From IMG/VR virus record IMGVR_UViG_3300048833_000177, positions 1-58,593 of that record: a stretch of 58,593 nt of DNA. One strand, given 5' to 3'. The notes beneath the pieces were generated by a model. The model did not search any database. It had not been told where the DNA came from and saw only the letters and a program-made list of their open reading frames with translations. Below are positions 15,405 through 23,292 of this stretch, piece after piece; the first letter of the stretch is position 1; each line of letters opens with the position of its first letter. The position numbers were made by a program, and so were the translations under genes. Source of the DNA: a virus.

Positions 15405-15607
15405 AGGCCTCGATGAAGCTGACGAAGCCCGACGACGTCGAGGCGACGATCACGCTGACGATGACGCTGGCGCAGTGGAAGTTGCTGCGCGTGTCAGTGG
15501 TCGACGACGCGGGCTACCAGCCGGGCGGCAAGCTGCGCGAGGCGATCGACGATCTCGTGCGGCAGGCGACGAAAGCGTTCTACTCAGGCGAGGACGATTT
15601 CGCATGA
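15401..15607 (+). CDS. Small hypothetical protein
   Basis: 68 residues from the ATG at 15401 (ATGA overlap); the longer frame from 15359 is rejected. It alternates beta (VEATITLTMTLAQWKLLRVS) and helix (LREAIDDLVRQATKAFY). The layout recalls small phage proteins with a single sheet and helix pair; no family named. Confidence 0.6.
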   Translation: MKASMKLTKPDDVEATITLTMTLAQWKLLRVSVVDDAGYQPGGKLREAIDDLVRQATKAFYSGEDDFA

Positions 15608-15963
15608 CCGCGCTCGCCACCTTCCTCGCCACGGCGAAGCGGATCGAGGGGCTGCTCGACCAAGTCGAGACCGTGCGCAGGCTGCCGGATGCGGCCGCGG
15701 ACGGAGTCCGCGGGGTCCGCATCGAGTCGAGCTACTACGACAGCAGCGGCGCGCTTGCGAAAGCGGCCGGCGAGATCAAGACGCGCCTGACGGCCGAAAA
15801 GCGAGCCGAGGGCGAGGCCGCGCGCGACGCCCGCCTCGCCGAGATCGCCGCCGAGCTCACCGCCCTGCGCGCCGTCCTTCCGCAGCAAGCCGCCGCGGTC
15901 GCCATCGAACTCGGCCATCAGGCCAGGATGCTGCAGCACGAAGCCAATGGAGGGACGGTGTGA
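15604..15963 (+). CDS. Hypothetical helical protein
   Basis: 119 residues, almost entirely helical and charged, with a coiled-coil-like C-terminal half (AEIAAELTALRAVLPQQAAA). No family recognised. ATGA overlap upstream and a GTGA overlap with the DUF1643 gene downstream. Confidence 0.6.
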   Translation: MTALATFLATAKRIEGLLDQVETVRRLPDAAADGVRGVRIESSYYDSSGALAKAAGEIKTRLTAEKRAEGEAARDARLAEIAAELTALRAVLPQQAAAVAIELGHQARMLQHEANGGTV

Positions 15964-16535
15964 GCGACCTCCTGATCACGCGCGGCGCGAAGATCTCGGC
16001 CTGCGGCACCTTCCGAAGCCAGCTCTGGCGGCGCACAGCGCAGCACGGCGCGATGATCTTCATCATGCTGAATCCGAGCACGGCGGATGCGGAGCGCGAC
16101 GACCCGACGATCCGCCGCTGCATGGCGTTCGCGCGCCGTGAGGGGCTGGGCTCGGTGCATGTCGTGAACCTGTTCACGCACCGCTCGCCGTCGCCGCGCT
16201 CGCTCTGGGAAGGCTCCGACCCGGCTGGGCCCGAGGCGCTTTACGCGATCCGCGACGCCATCACGCTCGCCGATCCGGAGAAGCACACGGTCGAGATGCG
16301 CAAGGCAATCGGCCACGAGATCCCGTTCGACCGAATCGTCTGCGCATGGGGTGCCCTGCCCTCCGGGGCGCCCGACTGGTTCCGCATCATGCACAAGGAC
16401 CATGTCGCCGAGGTCGTCGCCTACGCCCGCGACATGGGCCGCACCCTCTGGTGCCTGGGGCGAACCGCCAGCGGCGCACCGCGCCATCCCCTCTACGTCC
16501 GCAATGATCAACCGCTGGAAAGGTGGCCGTCATGA
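15960..16535 (+). CDS. DUF1643 domain protein
   Basis: 191 residues. Matches DUF1643: CGTFRSQLWRR near the N terminus, FIMLNPSTADA, DDPTIRRC, VVNLF, and a C-terminal LGRTASGAPRHPLYV. Widespread in bacteria and phages, biochemical role unknown. The start is GTG, overlapping the preceding stop (GTGA). The near-complete set of family motifs makes this a confident assignment. Confidence 0.85.
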   Translation: MSDLLITRGAKISACGTFRSQLWRRTAQHGAMIFIMLNPSTADAERDDPTIRRCMAFARREGLGSVHVVNLFTHRSPSPRSLWEGSDPAGPEALYAIRDAITLADPEKHTVEMRKAIGHEIPFDRIVCAWGALPSGAPDWFRIMHKDHVAEVVAYARDMGRTLWCLGRTASGAPRHPLYVRNDQPLERWPS

Positions 16536-17074
16536 AGCCCCGCCTCTATCTCGACCTCGACGGCGTGATGGCCGACTTCGACGCGCACTTCCCGGCGGTC
16601 TTCGGCCTCGACCACCGCAGCATGGCGGACGACGCCATGTGGCAGACCATCAACGCGCACCCGAGCTATTTCCGGGACATGCCGCCCTGCCCCGGCGCGA
16701 TCGAGTTCTATCGGGAGATCGCGCACCTCGAGCCTATCGTGCTCACCGCCTGCCCCCGCACCAACTACGCCAACGCCGCGCAGCAGAAGCGCGCCTGGGT
16801 CTACGAGCATCTCGGCTCGCACGTCACCGTGCTCCCCGTCATGGGCGGCCACAACAAGCCGCTCTTCATGCACGCGCCCGGCGACATCCTGATCGACGAC
16901 TTCGAGAAGAACACGCGCGCATGGTCGGCGGCCGGCGGCGTGGCGATCCTGCATCGCGGCTTCGCCAGCACGCGCCACGCCCTGCGCGATCATCTCGGCC
17001 AGCGCGAGACTGAGGCGCGCAAGGCTCTCGACGCCGCCCGCCGCGCGCACGAAGCCGGGTGGGACGCGGCATGA
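16532..17074 (+). CDS. 5'(3')-deoxyribonucleotidase-like HAD phosphatase
   Basis: 180 residues. HAD motif I is YLDLDGVMADFD (D8 nucleophile, D10), motif II the LTACP segment, a lysine in MGGHNKPLF as motif III, and LIDDFEKNT as motif IV. Pattern and size match mitochondrial-type/NT5C 5'(3')-deoxyribonucleotidases of phages, which dephosphorylate dNMPs. It overlaps DUF1643 by ATGA. Together with the MazG-like gene at 23790 it suggests nucleotide-pool management. Confidence 0.82.
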   Translation: MKPRLYLDLDGVMADFDAHFPAVFGLDHRSMADDAMWQTINAHPSYFRDMPPCPGAIEFYREIAHLEPIVLTACPRTNYANAAQQKRAWVYEHLGSHVTVLPVMGGHNKPLFMHAPGDILIDDFEKNTRAWSAAGGVAILHRGFASTRHALRDHLGQRETEARKALDAARRAHEAGWDAA

Positions 17075-17364
17075 GCAGCCAATCTCGCACCGTCGATCTG
17101 CAGCGCGCACAGGAGATCATCCGCAGGGCGCTGCACAAGGTCGCCAAGCTCGACGATGTCCAAAAGGATCCGTTCGTGCTGCTCGTCATCATGGGCGCCA
17201 GCCTGTCGGCGGTTTTCACCGAACTGCACGCTCAGGGCGGCGCCTTGCTTGACGAAGCGCAGATCGAGCGCTCGACGGCTGCGGCAACGAAAATCATGGG
17301 CGACATGATCCGTCAGGACATGACCGGCCTCATGCGGCATCAGCGCGGGGAGACCCTACAATGA
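17071..17364 (+). CDS. Hypothetical protein
   Basis: 97 residues, helical (LQRAQEIIRRALHKVAKLDD, then FVLLVIMGASLSAVFTEL). The central hydrophobic run could be a buried helix or membrane segment. Start from the ATGA overlap. No family recognised. Confidence 0.62.
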   Translation: MSSQSRTVDLQRAQEIIRRALHKVAKLDDVQKDPFVLLVIMGASLSAVFTELHAQGGALLDEAQIERSTAAATKIMGDMIRQDMTGLMRHQRGETLQ

Positions 17365-18230
17365 GCGAGACGAAAATCCAGCCCGTCATCACCGCTTGGG
17401 CCATCGGCAAGTGCATGTCCACGCCGTCGAGCTATCAGGACCAGGCCAACCGCTTCGGCACCGTCAGCAAGAAGCGGACGGCTGCCTATGCGCTGCAGCA
17501 GTTGGCCGAGGCTCGCGCCAAGGACGAGGCGCAGGCGGCGGCGAACCTGATCGCCATGCAGCAGAACGCCGCGATCAAGGCCCGCGTCGAGGCGCTGATG
17601 GCTGAGATCGGTATGCCGGCCAAGGTCACGGAGATTGACGCGAAGAGCCGGTCCCGCTTCCCGAAGCGCGTCACGCGCGACGCCGGATGGGTGCAAGACC
17701 TGCAGCGCGAGTGCCGGACCTATGACGGGTTCGAGCAGGCCACCCGCACCTATCAGCAGTTGAAGGAGCGGTACGACGCCTACGCCGCCGAGGCGGAGAA
17801 CGAGGCTGAGCAGATCGCGGCGGCGCAGGCCGAAGAGGCAGAGCGCCGGCGCCAGGAGAAGCTGGCGAACGTCGAACTCGCCGAGATCGTCCTGCGCTAC
17901 GGGCTCGACCGCGAGGCCGAATGGTCCGACGTGCTCGAGGAGCTTCGTAAGAAGGACCAGCGGCTCGATCTCGCCGTCGCCATGAGCCAGACCCGATTGG
18001 ACTGGTCGGACGGCGCTTATCGCGTCTCCGATGCCTTCGGCCGCTTCACCATCCAAAACGACGAGGACAAGTCGATCGCGAACTGCATCGCCAGCATCCT
18101 CGCCGACTTCGAGGACGGCCGCGAGTTCCGTGACTGCTCCTGGTCCTACAGCCGGCTCTTCGCCGAGGCCGCCGACCAGCAACTCTCAACCGACATCCAG
18201 AAGGCGATGGAGCGCAGCGCCCGTGACTGA
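17361..18230 (+). CDS. Hypothetical protein with coiled coil
   Basis: 289 residues. The first 110 are helical and basic, residues about 130-175 form a strong coiled coil rich in Ala and Glu (AEAENEAEQIAAAQAEEAER), and the C-terminal 100 form a folded acidic domain (EWSDVLEELRKKDQ, FEDGREFRDCSWSYSRLF). No family recognised. It overlaps the previous gene by ATGA and the next by eight bases. Confidence 0.68.
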   Translation: MSETKIQPVITAWAIGKCMSTPSSYQDQANRFGTVSKKRTAAYALQQLAEARAKDEAQAAANLIAMQQNAAIKARVEALMAEIGMPAKVTEIDAKSRSRFPKRVTRDAGWVQDLQRECRTYDGFEQATRTYQQLKERYDAYAAEAENEAEQIAAAQAEEAERRRQEKLANVELAEIVLRYGLDREAEWSDVLEELRKKDQRLDLAVAMSQTRLDWSDGAYRVSDAFGRFTIQNDEDKSIANCIASILADFEDGREFRDCSWSYSRLFAEAADQQLSTDIQKAMERSARD

Positions 18231-18426
18231 GACCTTCACCGCCCGCCAGAAGCAGCAGGCCCTTAACCGCGAGCTCGGCTTCCGCCGGCGCGTCTACGCC
18301 CAGCGCGTGGCCGAGCAGCGGATGAAGGAGGCCGACGCCAAGTTCCAGATCGCCATCTTCGAGGAGATGGAAGCCGAATATCGCGCCAAGGCTGATGCCG
18401 AGGACCAGGCCGGGAGGCTGCTGTGA
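18223..18426 (+). CDS. Small helical hypothetical protein
   Basis: 67 residues from a GTG at 18223. Highly charged single helix (AEQRMKEADAKFQIAIFEEM). GGAG lies ten bases upstream. It overlaps the previous gene by eight bases and the next by GTGA. No ATG is available in the frame before residue 34, so GTG is the only sensible start. Confidence 0.6.
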   Translation: MTETFTARQKQQALNRELGFRRRVYAQRVAEQRMKEADAKFQIAIFEEMEAEYRAKADAEDQAGRLL

Positions 18427-19136
18427 CCGATCGCCCTATCCCTTTCAGCGCGCCTATGGTGGCCGCTCTCCGCGCCGGGACGAAGACGCAGACCAGGCGC
18501 ACGATCATCCCGCGCGGGCGCAATTCGCTCTTCGACGGGGGCTGGACCGATGGCTATGTGCTCGACCCGGGCAACGCCGAGTGGCGCCGACGCGAGATCG
18601 GCGTCATCCCGGGCGACCGCTTCTGGGTCCGCGAATCTTACTACCAGCGCGGCCATTGGGCGCCGGTCGACGGCGCGCAGACCAAGGGCGGCCGGCAGAA
18701 ATGGGGCTTCGTCCCGGCCGACGACGTGATCGCCTTCGACCAGCCCGCCGGCGAGGTCCGGCTCGGCCGGCACAATGCCGATCCTGGCACGGTCTGCTGG
18801 CACAAGCGGCTCGGCCGGTTCATGCCGCGCTCGGCGAGCAGGATGACGCTGACCGTCACCGACGTCCGCGTCCAGCGGCTGCAGGACATCAGCGAGGAGG
18901 ATGCGATCGCGGAGGGCGCGACGCGCATCGTTCACGAAGGGCCGCCGGGCTGCGGCAGTCTCGACGCTTATCATCACGGTCAGCCGTCGATGGACGACGC
19001 TGGCTTCATCGATGCGCGCGCCAGCTATCGGGATCTCTGGGATCACATCAACGGCGCCGGCGCATGGGCGGCCAACCCGTGGGTGGTCGCCTACAGCTTC
19101 ACGGTCGAGCGCCGCAACATCGACGCGGAGGGCTGA
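18423..19136 (+). CDS. ASCH/PUA-like phage protein
   Basis: 237 residues from GTG at 18423. Matches a widespread phage family with an ASCH-like fold: AGTKTQTRR near the start, PGDRFWVRESYY, FMPRSASRMTLTVTDVRVQR, ISEEDAIAEG and a C-terminal NPWVVAYSF. ASCH domains bind RNA or modified bases; in phages these are sometimes labelled morphogenetic proteins without proof. Position in the early operon argues against a structural role. Confidence 0.78.
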   Translation: MTDRPIPFSAPMVAALRAGTKTQTRRTIIPRGRNSLFDGGWTDGYVLDPGNAEWRRREIGVIPGDRFWVRESYYQRGHWAPVDGAQTKGGRQKWGFVPADDVIAFDQPAGEVRLGRHNADPGTVCWHKRLGRFMPRSASRMTLTVTDVRVQRLQDISEEDAIAEGATRIVHEGPPGCGSLDAYHHGQPSMDDAGFIDARASYRDLWDHINGAGAWAANPWVVAYSFTVERRNIDAEG

Positions 19137-19139
19137 GGG

Positions 19140-19391
19140 ATGGCCGATCGAGACTTCGACTGCGCCATCTGCCTGAGACGAGTCTGCATGCGGTGGACTG
19201 CCGGGCGGCGGTTCGACCCGGTGGCCCCTCTCTGCCGCTGGTGCGAGCAGACATACGGCGGCAATGGGCGCGGCCAGTCCGCAGGCTCATTCCGCGATCG
19301 GCGCGAAGTCATCCGGGGCATCGCTCTGAGCGAAGCGATCCGGAGCGAAGCGGCCCAACAGAACTGGAGGCAGAAGCATGCCCGCGCGTGA
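19140..19391 (+). CDS. Small zinc-finger protein
   Basis: 83 residues. Two Cys pairs, CAIC and CRWC about 24 residues apart, make a plausible zinc ribbon; the C-terminal half is a charged helix. It begins after the 18-base junction repeat described elsewhere and ends inside the next gene's start region. DNA or RNA binding likely, target unknown. Confidence 0.6.
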   Translation: MADRDFDCAICLRRVCMRWTAGRRFDPVAPLCRWCEQTYGGNGRGQSAGSFRDRREVIRGIALSEAIRSEAAQQNWRQKHARA

Positions 19392-19623
19392 CTATGAATC
19401 GGCGCCAGTGACGAATGAGCTTGGCCTCGACACCGTGATCAAGTCGCTCGTCAACGACTTGGAGCAGCTTCGTAAGGGGGAGATCAGCGTCAACGACGCC
19501 ATCGCCAGGTCGATGCTCGCCAAGCAGATTTTCAACGGCGTCCGCATCTACATGAACGGCACGAAGATGCTCGCCGACAGCGCGAAGGATGTCAGCCCGC
19601 CACTCCCCAAGGCGGAGGGCTGA
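19378..19623 (+). CDS. Hypothetical protein
   Basis: 81 residues with GGAGG eight bases before the ATG, overlapping the previous gene by 14 bases. Helical core (LDTVIKSLVNDLEQLRKGEI, then DAIARSMLAKQIFNGVRIYM). Short proteins of this shape are common in phage early operons beside XRE regulators; no family recognised. Confidence 0.6.
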   Translation: MPARDYESAPVTNELGLDTVIKSLVNDLEQLRKGEISVNDAIARSMLAKQIFNGVRIYMNGTKMLADSAKDVSPPLPKAEG

Positions 19624-19626
19624 GGG

Positions 19627-19911
19627 ATGATCTGCAGCCGATGCCACTCCCCGACGGTCACATGGCGCGGTCCACTGGCGGCGCTGACGCATACCGAGTG
19701 CTCGCAATGCGGCGGCATCAACTGCCAACTGGTCGTAGACGACTTCGATCATGGCCCTGAGGATGACGACTGCCCGAACTGCGGCGGCGACGGCGTGGTC
19801 TACTCGTGCTTCGACGAGTGCGCGTGCGTCGATCCCGAGAGCGGATGCGACGAATGCGAGCGCGCATGCGACTGGTGCAAGCCGCGCCCCGCGCCCAAGG
19901 CGGAGGCCTGA
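19627..19911 (+). CDS. Cysteine-rich zinc-ribbon protein
   Basis: 94 residues with at least five CxxC pairs: CSRC, CSQC, CPNC, CDEC and CDWC. The first two make a zinc ribbon around THTECSQCGG, the rest an acidic cysteine-rich tail. No enzyme motif. It follows the second copy of the 18-base junction repeat. The acidic, multi-zinc composition suggests a protein-interaction or nucleic-acid module. Confidence 0.6.
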   Translation: MICSRCHSPTVTWRGPLAALTHTECSQCGGINCQLVVDDFDHGPEDDDCPNCGGDGVVYSCFDECACVDPESGCDECERACDWCKPRPAPKAEA

Positions 19912-19912
19912 C

Positions 19913-20113
19913 ATGCGCCGCCCTCGCCGCATCATCCACGCTCGCCACCCCAACGCCAACCGCTATCTCTCGGCGGAGGAGAAGCTCGCGCATGTGATCT
20001 GCGGCGCTGTCCACTCGGCCGGTTGCCACTGCGAGCAAGGCTCCGCAGCGACATGCTCGACCATGATCTGGGCCGCCAAGCGCGTCCTGAAGCATCTCGG
20101 GAAGGAGGCCTGA
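19913..20113 (+). CDS. Small cysteine-containing protein
   Basis: 66 residues. A CxC pair with two further cysteines (CGAVHSAGCHCEQGSAATC) and a basic N terminus. Starts at 19913 one base after the previous stop. No family recognised. Confidence 0.55.
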   Translation: MRRPRRIIHARHPNANRYLSAEEKLAHVICGAVHSAGCHCEQGSAATCSTMIWAAKRVLKHLGKEA

Positions 20114-20114
20114 G

Positions 20115-20399
20115 ATGCCGCGCGCGCCGATGCTTGCGCCCGACGACGGCGCACGCCGACCATCGCCACCACGGCGCGGTCTGTCGTGCGCTGAATCGGC
20201 AGATTACATCGGCGTGTCCGTCACCAAGTTCCTCGAGATGGTGGATGACGGTCGCATGCCAAAGGCGAAGGAGATCGACCGTCGGCGCGTCTGGGACATC
20301 CGGGCGCTGGACCGGGCATTCGACATGCTGCCAGGCGATGAAGACGCCGGCGCCTTGGATGCAGGGGCCTTGCCGCAGAAGCGGGAGATCGTGCTGTAA
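20115..20399 (+). CDS. xis: Excisionase-like helix-turn-helix protein
   Basis: 94 residues. Contains LSCAESADYIGVSVTKFLEM followed by VDDGRMPKAKEIDRRRVWD, the winged-helix pattern (HTH_17/AlpA type) of phage excisionases, and it lies directly before the integrase with a TAATG overlap. Family role: bends attL/attR DNA and steers the integrase to excision. Orientation and coupling support the call. Confidence 0.75.
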   Translation: MPRAPMLAPDDGARRPSPPRRGLSCAESADYIGVSVTKFLEMVDDGRMPKAKEIDRRRVWDIRALDRAFDMLPGDEDAGALDAGALPQKREIVL

Positions 20400-21541
20400 T
20401 GTGCTTCATGGCGAACATCAGACTGAAACACGTCACCATCGACCGCTCGGAAGGGCTGGTCCGCTATTACCTGCGCCTGCCCGGCCAGAAGAAAATCCGT
20501 CTGCCCGGCAAGCTGGGCGACCCCGTTTTCATGAGCGCCTATCAGGCGGCCATCTCAGGCGTGCCCGTGCCGCGCCAGCCGGATGGCGCCGTCGCCAAAG
20601 CGAACAGCCGCGGCACCATGGTATGGTTGGTCGACGAGTATCTGCGCAGCGCTGCCTTCAAGGGGCTGGCGCCGGCGACGCAGGGCGCCCGGCGCAACAT
20701 CCTGAAGGTCATGCTGAAGACAGCCGCCGACGTCCGCGTGGCCGACGTCACCCAAGACGAGATCAGGAAGGCGCGGGATAGGCGCTCGGCTACGCCGGCA
20801 GCCGCCAACACCTTCCTGAAGGCAATGAGCCACCTCTTCACCTTCGCCATCGAATACAAGCACGCCACGAAGAACCCGGTCGAGGGCGTTGCGCGGCTGC
20901 CGTCGAAGACGAACGGGCACCACACCTGGACAGAGGCCGAGATCAATCGCTTTCTCGACCACTACCCGGTCGGCACCATGGCGCATCTCTGTCTGTGCAT
21001 CATGCTCTACACCGGCGTCCGCGTGTCCGATGCGGCCGTCATGGGCCGTCAGCACATCAGTAAGGGCTGGATCAGCTTTCGGGCGCAGAAGAACAGCGTC
21101 GAGGTCGACATGCCGGTCGCGCCGGAACTCCAGCGCGCGATCGACGCGGTGCGTGTCTCGCGCAAGGGCCACATGCACCTGCTGATCAACGAGTGGGACA
21201 AGCCGTTCTCGGTGAAGGGCCTGGGCCAGCGCATGCGGAAGTGGTGCGACAAGATCGGCCTAGAGCATTGCTCAAGCCATGGCGTGCGAAAGGCCGGCGC
21301 GACGATCGCCGCTGACAACGGCGCGACCGAGCACGAGCTCATGGCAACGTTCGGGTGGAACTCGCCGAAGCAGGCCGCGCTCTACACCAGGAAGGCGAAT
21401 CGTCGCCGCCTGGCGGGGTCCGGCGCCGCCAAGATCAGCCTCGGGAAGGGTGAGAACGGGAACGAAATTGTCCCGCCGTCCGAGGGGGTGGAAACCGAGC
21501 GGGACAATCAGCCCGAAAAACGCAAGGAAATCAGTGCATGA
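20399..21541 (+). CDS. int: Tyrosine site-specific integrase
   Basis: 380 residues. An N-terminal arm-type and core-binding region (residues 1-170) precedes a catalytic domain with the full tyrosine-recombinase set: R208 in GVRVSD, K231, H294 and R297 in SSHGVRKAG, W320 in the H/W position and nucleophile Y329 in ALYTRKA. Role: recombination between attP and attB. The start ATG at 20399 overlaps the excisionase stop; an ATG at 20408 is alternative. The last 40 residues are encoded across an inverted repeat that may be an att arm. Confidence 0.94.
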   Translation: MCFMANIRLKHVTIDRSEGLVRYYLRLPGQKKIRLPGKLGDPVFMSAYQAAISGVPVPRQPDGAVAKANSRGTMVWLVDEYLRSAAFKGLAPATQGARRNILKVMLKTAADVRVADVTQDEIRKARDRRSATPAAANTFLKAMSHLFTFAIEYKHATKNPVEGVARLPSKTNGHHTWTEAEINRFLDHYPVGTMAHLCLCIMLYTGVRVSDAAVMGRQHISKGWISFRAQKNSVEVDMPVAPELQRAIDAVRVSRKGHMHLLINEWDKPFSVKGLGQRMRKWCDKIGLEHCSSHGVRKAGATIAADNGATEHELMATFGWNSPKQAALYTRKANRRRLAGSGAAKISLGKGENGNEIVPPSEGVETERDNQPEKRKEISA

Positions 21542-21660
21542 AAAGGTGCTTGGAGGCCTCGCCCGAAACGGAGCATTTGAGGTCTGACAACAACATAGCG
21601 GCAAATTCGGTCCCGACGCACGCCACGGTTTTACGGGGCGAATCGCAGGGATTGTCCCGC
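21467..21660. repeat. Three ATTGTCCCGC boxes around the integrase 3' end (probable attP arms)
   Basis: ATTGTCCCGC occurs at 21467-21476 and 21651-21660 on the plus strand, and inverted at 21499-21508. The first two form a perfect ten-base inverted repeat inside the coding sequence, the third lies in the 190-base gap after the stop. The gap 21542-21731 contains no gene. Repeated ten-base boxes next to int are typical of integrase arm sites or the attP core. Confidence 0.55.
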
Positions 21661-21731
21661 CCTTCAGGCCCCCTCCCCCCTATGGGCACAGAGAGCGGGG
21701 GACGGTGATGGGCGCGCGCAAGGAGACTGAC

Positions 21732-21989
21732 ATGAGCGAGACGAAGCTGACGGGATGGCAGCCGATTGAGTCGGCGCCGAAGGATGGAACCTACGTCCTT
21801 GTGACAAACGGGGTTGCTCAAGCTTCTTGGGTGGCGAAGTTCGTAGGCGAGCGGGCGTTCATCGAGAACCCGTGGATGAGCATGATGCTCAACCTATGGC
21901 ATTCACCAGTCCGCTATTTTTCGACCATCCCCACCCACTGGATGCCGCTCCCTGCCCCGCCCGCCCTCTCCAACCCGGAGAGCGAGTGA
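21732..21989 (+). CDS. DUF551-like protein
   Basis: 85 residues. GWQPIESAPKDGTYVLVT at the start and THWMPLPAPP near the end are the two signatures of DUF551, a common small phage protein of unknown function. The start at 21732 has AAGGAG seven bases upstream and is preferred over in-frame ATG 21708. First gene after the attP-like region. Confidence 0.75.
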   Translation: MSETKLTGWQPIESAPKDGTYVLVTNGVAQASWVAKFVGERAFIENPWMSMMLNLWHSPVRYFSTIPTHWMPLPAPPALSNPESE

Positions 21990-22246
21990 TGGGCGAGAAG
22001 CTGATCCTATCTCGCCGGGCTCTCATTTTGGGGCTGACCGGGGTGGTCGCGGCCCCCGCCTTGGTTCGGGCGGCGTCTTTGATGCCCATTAGCGCGCCGT
22101 GGGAATTGTTATTTGCACGCGACTATTGGCGCGCGGCGATACCCACCCGGATGACCGTTTACCGGAAGAATGGAGTGATCCGTATCGCTCATGAGCGCCT
22201 GCCTGCCCCCGGCCTTGCCGCCCTCTCCGAGAAGGGGAGGGAGTGA
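21989..22246 (+). CDS. Small protein with twin-arginine signal
   Basis: 85 residues. The N terminus LSRRALILGLTGVVAAPALV is a twin-arginine export signal with hydrophobic core and an A-x-A-type end. The short mature part has no family. TGATG overlaps on both sides. Predicted to be exported folded; what it does outside the cell membrane is unknown. Confidence 0.62.
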   Translation: MGEKLILSRRALILGLTGVVAAPALVRAASLMPISAPWELLFARDYWRAAIPTRMTVYRKNGVIRIAHERLPAPGLAALSEKGRE

Positions 22247-22422
22247 TGGTTGCGCGTAAGCAGCGCATCTTTCGGCTGGAGCCGAATTGGACCTTCCCGT
22301 TTCGAGTGCTGGGGAAGGACTGCATTTTTGTGGCGCAGCCGGTCTGGAATGTCCGGTGGACGCGCCTGCTCGACCGCAAGCAACGCCTCATTCGGGCGCA
22401 GCAGTTTAGGAGCAACTCATGA
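22246..22422 (+). CDS. Small basic hypothetical protein
   Basis: 58 residues, basic and aromatic (IFRLEPNWTFPFRVLGKDC, then WNVRWTRLLDRKQRLIRAQQ). Start overlaps the previous stop (TGATG) and the stop overlaps the next start (ATGA). No family recognised. Confidence 0.55.
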   Translation: MVARKQRIFRLEPNWTFPFRVLGKDCIFVAQPVWNVRWTRLLDRKQRLIRAQQFRSNS

Positions 22423-23036
22423 CCACCTCGATCGAAGAAGCCCTCCGATCCGGCGCGGTGCGCGGTGGGTGGGAGTTCTTTCAGGACGAAGGCTATTTCG
22501 GCATGTGGTGCGTGCGGGAGGTCGGCTCTAGCCGGTTTGGCGACGGCTTTCATGTCGCATCGCAGGAAGAAGCCCGCGCTCTTCGCAACCTCCTAGAGGA
22601 GCGGGATCGGTTGAAGGTGGAGCGGGACGAGGCGACAGGCCCCAAAAACGCGCCGGTGGCAGTAGCGTGGCGTTGGCGGTTCGAGCCCGATTTGCCGTGG
22701 CGCATCGTGGCGACGGCGGCCGGGGTTCCGACGACAAAGAGGTGGCCGCGCGCAGAGGTTCAGCCACTGTATCCCGAAGTGCCAGCCCCTATTCGCCTTG
22801 TCGCTCTGACCGAACGCCGCGCCCCCGCCGCCGAAGCCAAGTGCGACGCGGCTTTCGCGTTCATCGCCAAGCTAGTTCACATGCAATCGGGCCAAGGCTG
22901 GACACGCGCTGTCGTTCGCGAAGCGGCCGCCGAGTTCCTGCTGTCACAGGGCGTCACCGTCGAGCACAGCGCGGACACGACGCCAGAGATTATCGCCCGC
23001 GCCCTCACCCAGGAGACGAACGATGTCGGAGAATGA
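22419..23036 (+). CDS. Hypothetical accessory protein
   Basis: 205 residues with a mosaic look: an N-terminal part (WEFFQDEGYFGMWCVREVG, then GDGFHVASQEEARAL) and a short helix, a central segment (PVAVAWRWRFEPDLPWRIV) that resembles a short phage module found in Ea22-like proteins, and a helical C terminus. No function assigned. It overlaps the next gene by 14 bases. Confidence 0.62.
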   Translation: MTTSIEEALRSGAVRGGWEFFQDEGYFGMWCVREVGSSRFGDGFHVASQEEARALRNLLEERDRLKVERDEATGPKNAPVAVAWRWRFEPDLPWRIVATAAGVPTTKRWPRAEVQPLYPEVPAPIRLVALTERRAPAAEAKCDAAFAFIAKLVHMQSGQGWTRAVVREAAAEFLLSQGVTVEHSADTTPEIIARALTQETNDVGE

Positions 23037-23292
23037 GAAGCTGGTGGAGCGGTTGCGGGAAGCGGCCGACTGGCCCGAAGTGTGCCCCGTATCCGCGAGC
23101 GAATTGCGCGAAGCCGCCACCGCCCTCACCGCCGCACAGGCGAGGATCAAGATGCTGTCCGAGGCGCTGGCGTTCTACGCGTGCGACGGCGCCAACTGCG
23201 ACTGCTTACCGGGCGAAGAACAGAAAGACCGCCTCTACTGCGGTTTCGTAGCCCGCCAAGCCCTCACTAAGGATCAACCCCATGAAGCCTGA
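23023..23292 (+). CDS. Hypothetical protein
   Basis: 89 residues. A helix-rich N terminus (KLVERLREAADWPEVCPVS, then LREAATALTAAQARIKMLSE) is followed by a cysteine-containing segment (CDGANCDCLPG). This recalls fragments of Ea8.5/Ea22-type accessory phage proteins. Overlaps both neighbours by 11-14 bases. Confidence 0.6.
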   Translation: MSENEKLVERLREAADWPEVCPVSASELREAATALTAAQARIKMLSEALAFYACDGANCDCLPGEEQKDRLYCGFVARQALTKDQPHEA

